In this document: piece after piece, positions 7,433 to 11,440 of the stretch | Layout of the letters: every line of letters begins with the position of its first letter | How positions within the stretch are numbered: the stretch's first letter is position 1 | NCBI GenBank assembly: GCA_944393755.1 | Contig: CALYBF010000040.1 | Span: forward strand, 1-11,440 | Direction: 5' to 3' | From: an uncultured Clostridia bacterium | GTDB lineage: Bacteria; Bacillota; Clostridia; TANB77; CAG-508 | Length of the DNA stretch: 11,440 nucleotides | The notes under the pieces: model-generated | What the model was told of the DNA's origin: nothing | Databases searched by the model: none | Seen by the model: the letters and a program-made list of their open reading frames with translations, nothing else | Translations under genes and position numbers: made by a program

Positions 7433-8219
7433 TTATATATCTACATCTTTTGCATTAAATACTGGTCCGCCCTTACATACGTGAAAATATTCTGGGTTTT
7501 CATTTGTACTTTTTGCTTTTTTAACAGCACATCCTAAACATACACCTAAACCACAAGCCATCTTTTCTTCTAAAGAGATTTGACATGGAATATTTTTTTC
7601 TTCAGCAAGTTTTTTAACAGCTTTAAGCATAGGAAGTGGTCCGGCAAGCATAAATACAATCTATATTACTTAAATCTTTTTTTAATTCTTCTATTGCAAA
7701 ACCTTTTATTCCATAAGTTCCATCATCTGTTGTAATTACTAATTTTTGACTTACATTTTTGAATTTATCTTCTAATAAAACATTTTCCTTATTTCTAAAA
7801 CCTAAATATATATTAACATTTCTATTTTCTTTATTTGCTTCTTTTGATAGTTCATATAATGGAAATACTCCTATTCCACCACCTATTATTGCTATATTTT
7901 TGTAATTATTTAATTTAAAAGTTCCCATACCTAATGGTCCTACTATATCTATTAAATCTCCTTCTTCTTTTTTAGAAAGTAACCTTGTTCCTTCACCTTT
8001 TATTTGGAATATAAATTCTAATGTTCCTTCTGCTTTTTCTAAATTATATATACTAATTGGTCTTCTTAAAAAAGGTTCTGTTGTATCAGTTACTCTAATT
8101 TCTATGAAATTACCAGGTTTTGCTGTTTCTACTATTTTATTTGCTTCCACTTTAAATCTTAAAATATCGTTTTTTAAATATTCTTTTTCAATTAATTTTG
8201 CTTTTATAGCTTCTGGCAT
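7433..8219 (-). CDS. pyrK: Dihydroorotate dehydrogenase electron-transfer subunit PyrK, needs +1 frameshift at CGG
   Basis: PyrK carries FAD and a [2Fe-2S] cluster and moves electrons from PyrD to NAD+. With the base at 7643 skipped it is 261 residues, a normal length. The first 192 residues show the FAD-binding RRPISIYN motif, a GEGTRLLSKKEEGD stretch, the nucleotide-binding IGGGIGVFPLYEL motif and the C-terminal DCIYAC. There the frame meets CGG, and without a shift it ends six codons later. The shifted frame gives G-PLPMLKAVKKLAEE, then the cluster ligands C222, C227, C230 and C248 (ACGLGVCLGC ... HVCKGGPVF). YACGP-PML is strongly conserved in this family, and the break falls between its C and G. 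The SD GGAGG overlaps the end of pyrF, seven bases before ATG. Without the shift the product would lack the iron-sulphur domain. Confidence 0.9.
7640..7643 (-). other. CGGA +1 recoding site in pyrK
   Basis: On the minus strand the frame reads GCT TGC CGG ACC ACT. Skipping C at 7643 gives GCT TGC (C)GGA CCA CTT CCT ATG CTT, which is A-C-G-P-L-P-M-L. It is codon 193 and recovers the conserved glycine of the pyridine-nucleotide site. Confidence 0.85.
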
Positions 8220-8222
8220 AAT

Positions 8223-9149
8223 CTAGTCCTCCTTCATAAAATTTAATTCTTTATTCATTTTAATAGCTTCTTCTCTTGTTGCTAATCCATATTCTTCTTC
8301 ACTATGTTCTTTTTTCCAGTCTTCTTTTTTATATGCACACATTAAACTTCTAGATGCATTTACAATTCCACCTAAACCTTTACTGTCAAACCCAAGTTTT
8401 ATATCTTCTGGTTTTCCTCCTTGTGCCCCATATCCTGGTATTAAGAAAAATGTATGTGTCGCTAATTTTCTTAATTCTTGTAATTGTTTTGGATATGTTG
8501 CACCAACTACTGCTGATATACTGCTATATCCATATTTTCCTCTTAAATCTTCTCCCCACGTTTCTATTAGAGAAATTACCTTTTTATATACTTCTTCTCC
8601 ATTTTCTAATTTTTCATCTTGTAATTCTCCAGATGATGGGTTTGATGTTTTTGCTAATATAAATATTCCTTTATCATATTTTTTACAGTCTTCTATAAAT
8701 GGTTCGATACAATCTGTTCCCATATATGGGTTTACTGTTATGAAATCTACATTAAATATACTTTCTTCTATATCTCCTATTTTTGTTTTTCCTAAATATG
8801 CATTTGAATAGCCTTTTGCAGTTGAGCCTATATCTCCTCTTTTGTTATCTGCAATTACTATCATACCTTTTTCTTTTGCATATTTACAAGTGTCTAGAAA
8901 TGTTTTCATACCAGGAATTCCAAACATCTCGTAAAATGCCATTTGTGGTTTTATTGCAGGTATTATGTCATATGTGTTATCTATTAAGCATTTATTATAT
9001 TCTAATATTGCTTTTGATGCTCCTTCTAAATCTGAACTATATTTATTTCTTACACATTCAGGTATCATATCATATCTTGGGTCTAGCCCCATTACTACTG
9101 GGCTTTTTAATTTTATTATCTTTTCTATTAATCTATCAATTGCAAGCAT
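8223..9149 (-). CDS. pyrF: Orotidine 5'-phosphate decarboxylase PyrF (type 2)
   Basis: This enzyme decarboxylates OMP to UMP, the last step of the pathway, and is 308 residues long, as in the longer type 2 family. Visible motifs are GLDPRYD (21-27) with D23, AIKPQMAFYE with K67, and the catalytic DNKRGDIGSTAKGYSNAYLG (101-120) with D101, K103 and D106. VGATYP and IPGYGAQGG near the C-terminal third bind the phosphate. AGGAGG lies seven bases before ATG. It begins 11 bases after the pyrC stop codon, and pyrK follows after a three-base gap, with the pyrK ribosome-binding site formed by its final codons. There is no in-frame CGG and no frame break. Confidence 0.95.
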   Translation of the reverse strand: MLAIDRLIEKIIKLKSPVVMGLDPRYDMIPECVRNKYSSDLEGASKAILEYNKCLIDNTYDIIPAIKPQMAFYEMFGIPGMKTFLDTCKYAKEKGMIVIADNKRGDIGSTAKGYSNAYLGKTKIGDIEESIFNVDFITVNPYMGTDCIEPFIEDCKKYDKGIFILAKTSNPSSGELQDEKLENGEEVYKKVISLIETWGEDLRGKYGYSSISAVVGATYPKQLQELRKLATHTFFLIPGYGAQGGKPEDIKLGFDSKGLGGIVNASRSLMCAYKKEDWKKEHSEEEYGLATREEAIKMNKELNFMKED

Positions 9150-9160
9150 TATAATTCCTC

Positions 9161-10435
9161 CTATTTATCTTGATATACTATTTTTCCACTTACTATTGTA
9201 TATTTCACTTTTCCTTTCAATTTTCTTCCTATAAATGGACTGTTCTTTGCTTTTGATACTATGTTTTCTTTTTTATAGATATATTCTTCATTTGGGTCAA
9301 ATATTGTTATGTCTGCTATTTTTCCTTCTTCTATACTTCCTTTATCTATTTTTATCAATTTTGCTGGGTTATATGATGTAAGTTTTACTAAATCTAGATA
9401 ACTGATATCTCCAGTATCAACTAAATTCATTATTTCAGAAGACAAGGCTGTTTCAAAACCTATTATTCCATTTGGTGCTTTAGCTAAATTTTGTTCTTTT
9501 TCTTCTTCACTATGTGGTGCGTGGTCTGTTATTATACAGTCTATTGTACCTTCACGCAAACCTTTGATTATAGCTTTTCTGTCTTCTTCTTCTCTTAATG
9601 GTGGGTTCATTTTTGCATTTGTACCTGATTTTAATACTTCCTCAACTGTAAATGTAAAATAATGTGGGCAAGTCTCACATGTTATTTTTACTCCTCTTTT
9701 TTTAGCATCTCTTACCATATTTTTAGTTGTTTTTGTACTTATATGGCAAATATGTGCTCTTACATTATTTGTTTCTGATATTACGATTTCACGAGCTGCC
9801 ATTATTTCTTCTGCTTCTGGATATACTCCTTCTACTCCTAATCTATCTGCTATCTCTCCTCTATTTATCGCTCCACTTGCAACTGATTTTTCTTCACAAT
9901 GTGATGCAACAAACGTTCCTAAACTATCTGCTTTAATCATTGCTTCTCTCATTAACTTACTATTTACAACTGGCATACCGTCATCTGAAAATGCTATTGC
10001 TCCTGCTTTTTTCATTTCAGAAAAATCTACTAGTTCGTCTCCTTTTTCTCCTTTTGTTACTGAAGAATATGGAAGTATGTTACAATAACCTTCTTCTTTT
10101 CCTTTTTTTATTATTTCAGATAAAATAATAGCACTGTCAGGAACTGGTTTTGTATTTGGCATTGGACATATTGTCGTAAAACCACCACTAACAGCGCTTT
10201 TACTACCTGATAAAATAGTTTCTTTATATTCAAAGCCAGGTTCTCTTAAATGACAATGAATATCAATCATACCAGGTATTATTATTAAATTAGAACAATC
10301 AATTATTTTATCAACATCGCAATTTATCTCATCTGCTATTTTTTCTATCTTTTCATCAGTAATTAAGATATCTTTTTTTCCGTCTACTTTTGTTTTATAG
10401 TCTACTAATCTTCCATTTTTTAATAATATTTTCAT
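9161..10435 (-). CDS. pyrC: Dihydroorotase PyrC (type I, amidohydrolase fold)
   Basis: This zinc enzyme interconverts carbamoyl-aspartate and dihydroorotate, the third step of pyrimidine synthesis. The 424-residue length and motifs fit the type I bacterial form. Probable metal and substrate residues are H60 and H62 in DIHCHLREPG, D151/D152 in SDDGMPV, H179 in ASHCEE, H231 in CHIS and D304 in TDHAPH; PNTKPV (93-98) is also typical. Here D151, rather than a carbamylated lysine, would bridge the metals, as known for Bacillus-type enzymes. It is the first visible gene of the pyr cluster. GGGAGG lies eight bases before ATG and is part of the inverted repeat at 10439-10481. No in-frame CGG occurs. 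Confidence 0.95.
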   Translation of the reverse strand: MKILLKNGRLVDYKTKVDGKKDILITDEKIEKIADEINCDVDKIIDCSNLIIIPGMIDIHCHLREPGFEYKETILSGSKSAVSGGFTTICPMPNTKPVPDSAIILSEIIKKGKEEGYCNILPYSSVTKGEKGDELVDFSEMKKAGAIAFSDDGMPVVNSKLMREAMIKADSLGTFVASHCEEKSVASGAINRGEIADRLGVEGVYPEAEEIMAAREIVISETNNVRAHICHISTKTTKNMVRDAKKRGVKITCETCPHYFTFTVEEVLKSGTNAKMNPPLREEEDRKAIIKGLREGTIDCIITDHAPHSEEEKEQNLAKAPNGIIGFETALSSEIMNLVDTGDISYLDLVKLTSYNPAKLIKIDKGSIEEGKIADITIFDPNEEYIYKKENIVSKAKNSPFIGRKLKGKVKYTIVSGKIVYQDK

Positions 10436-10438
10436 CTA

Positions 10439-10484
10439 AAAAACCTCCCACACATATATTATCATTTTGTGAGAGGTTTTTCAA
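10439..10484 (-). promoter_or_regulatory. pyrC promoter overlapping a 14-base inverted repeat that includes the ribosome-binding site
   Basis: On the minus strand TTGAAA (10479-10484) and TAATAT (10456-10461) are 17 bases apart, a fair sigma-A promoter. The same DNA is a 14-base inverted repeat (10439-10452 with 10468-10481, one non-Watson-Crick position, 15-base loop). Its right arm in the direction of transcription holds the pyrC ribosome-binding site GGGAGG, followed by TTTTTT. In a transcript starting further upstream this would fold as a terminator that also hides the ribosome-binding site. In a transcript starting at this promoter most of it would be absent and the repeat could instead be an operator. 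I do not see a PyrR-binding-loop consensus. Confidence 0.6.
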
Positions 10485-10500
10485 GAAAAATATATAAATT

Positions 10501-10543
10501 AGAAAAAAAATAAAACACAGTGTACATCAAGCACACTATGTTT
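10501..10543 (-). terminator. Intrinsic terminator after the FGE-like gene
   Basis: On the minus strand AAACATAGTGT pairs with ACACTGTGTTT (11 pairs, one G-U) around a nine-base loop, followed by TA and eight T's. It begins seven bases after the FGE-like stop codon at 10550 and separates that gene from the pyr operon. Confidence 0.88.
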
Positions 10544-10549
10544 AATTTC

Positions 10550-11440
10550 TTACATTACATAAAGGACAATACGATAAACATATGAAGGCCATCCATCATA
10601 TTCAGTATATTCTCGATGTGATACCTCATAAGATGATGATAGATAACCACCCCCTCTACTATCTCCTCCTCTTAAAATTACTCCAGTTCCTTGAATATCA
10701 GCTTTTTCACCCGTAAACTCCCAATAATTTCCTTCTAAATCATATATATTTAATGTCTTATCATATTCATTTTAACCTGAAGTGCCGCACTCCTAGATGC
10801 CTCATTGCTTCTGAACTAGTTACATTATAATTCGTATCATTTTGTGTTATAAATTCCATAACCATATCCCATTGTGTTCCAGAACATAAACCACTTTTTA
10901 CATTACTATTATTAATAAATGATTTAGCTTCTGTTTTACACTGTTCCTCATTAGAAGTAGTTTGAACTTCTTCACCTTTTTTGTTTCCGTTTTCATATCT
11001 TGATATATAAAAACCGCCTTTAGATATTACGGCATCTCTTTCTGCCTTTTCATTATCTTCTCTATTTCCTTTTTCTATTCCATCTGGTAAATATCCTATA
11101 TCCATATAGACTTTTTGTGAAAGATTTACTTGTGCATATGTTCTATTCATTTCATATGCACCAGTTACTGGTATCCACACAAACTCATGTCCTTCTCCAT
11201 CTTTTATCACTAGACCTTTATCAATAATCTGTTCTTCTTTATTTTCCGAAACAGTAAAACCTGCTGGTATTGTTGCTTCATCTCCATTGATATCTTCATA
11301 TAGTTCGTTCTTTTTTGCAATTACACCTGGTCCAAATGGTATATAATCATCTAACTTTCCTGGTATTTCATAAACTGGCTCATTTGTTGTTATAACTCCT
11401 TTTTCAGTTACTTGACTATAATCATCAATAACACCTTTAT
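10550..11440 (-). pseudogene. FGE/SUMF1-like (C-type lectin fold) protein, 5' end outside window, CGG break plus in-frame TAA
   Basis: The frame enters at the right edge and is open to 10788 (KGVIDDYSQVTEK ... IPAGFTVSENKEEQIIDKGLVIKDGEGHEFVWIPV). Key parts are the IPAGF and EFVWIPV strands, KGGFYISRYE and SGTQWDMVM, all typical of clostridial formylglycine-generating-enzyme-like domains. It then meets CGG (10785-10787). Skipping C gives LGV-G-TSG, but five codons on is TAA (10772-10774). The same frame then continues as NEYDKTLNIYDLEGNYWEF, an LRGG motif and a Tyr-rich end, to TAA at 10550. That lost part is clearly the C-terminal half of the fold. It is either a decayed gene or one with a recent nonsense change. 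A translated product would end at the TAA, or just beyond CGG if no shift occurs. Function unknown; catalytic FGE activity is not implied. Confidence 0.72.
10784..10787 (-). other. CGGC +1 recoding site in the FGE-like gene
   Basis: On the minus strand the frame reads GGA GTG CGG CAC TTC and ends at TGA a few codons later. Skipping the C at 10787 gives GTG (C)GGC ACT TCA GGT, in the frame that carries the rest of the fold. The TAA just after makes this site less certain than the other three. Confidence 0.6.

Noticed and set aside
7433..7651. The 3' part of pyrK as a separate gene starting with ATG at 7651.
   Set aside because: It has no ribosome-binding site, and its first residues come from the wrong frame for the family. 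The rest is the PyrK C-terminal [2Fe-2S] domain, which continues exactly from the upstream frame.
5948..8219. CGG simply reassigned to another amino acid, as in some Firmicutes.
   Set aside because: Reassignment changes the residue but keeps the frame. Here the frame after CGG stops within a few codons and the homologous sequence lies in the +1 frame, so a plain sense reassignment does not explain it.
5018..11440. The four frame breaks are sequencing or assembly errors.
   Set aside because: None is in a homopolymer run, all add one C before GG, and they occur on both strands relative to the reference. All fall at the only in-frame CGG codons I could find. A random error process would not do this, though raw reads should still be checked.
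10550..11440. FGE-like domain as a target of a diversity-generating retroelement.
   Set aside because: The C-type lectin fold is a common target, but there is no reverse transcriptase, template repeat or other retroelement part in the window.

Overview
The window is AT-rich DNA with many Shine-Dalgarno (GGAGG) starts. It carries a three-subunit [FeFe] hydrogenase and a class 1B (PyrD/PyrK) dihydroorotate dehydrogenase. Together these suggest an anaerobic, fermentative low-GC Firmicute (Clostridia or a neighbouring class), perhaps an uncultured gut lineage. The exact taxon cannot be told from the sequence.

Layout: 1-348 is AT-rich and gene-free. At 371-4519, on the minus strand, lies hydC-hydB-hydA, an NAD(H)- and ferredoxin-linked [FeFe] hydrogenase of the HydABC (electron-bifurcating) type. 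It has a good promoter at 4561-4589 and a hairpin over the hydA stop codon. Divergent from it, 4675-5423 on the plus strand holds two small membrane proteins, of the DUF4190 and DUF2752 types. At 5401-10435, on the minus strand, is a pyrimidine operon: pyrC, pyrF, pyrK, a zinc-phospholipase-C-like gene, pyrD and a DUF84 (inosine/xanthosine triphosphatase-like) gene. PyrC, PyrD/PyrK and PyrF cover dihydroorotase, dihydroorotate dehydrogenase and OMP decarboxylase; pyrB and pyrE are not here. At 10550-11440, on the minus strand, is the end of a formylglycine-generating-enzyme-like (FGE/SUMF1-fold) gene with an in-frame stop, followed by a strong terminator.

The main discovery is a pattern across four unrelated genes. 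The DUF2752 gene, pyrD, pyrK and the FGE-like gene each break frame exactly once, always by one extra base and always at a CGG codon. In every case, skipping the C of CGGN gives a glycine codon and restores the expected protein: CPSC-G-ATR, KL-G-GIITKG, YAC-G-PLPML and LGV-G-TSG. By reading through the window I found no other in-frame CGG in about 3,500 codons; arginine is written AGA, AGG, CGT or, rarely, CGA. Either CGG is unassigned and triggers +1 frameshifting, or the quadruplet CGGN is decoded as glycine. I therefore annotate pyrD, pyrK and DUF2752 as single intact genes needing a +1 shift, not as pseudogenes.
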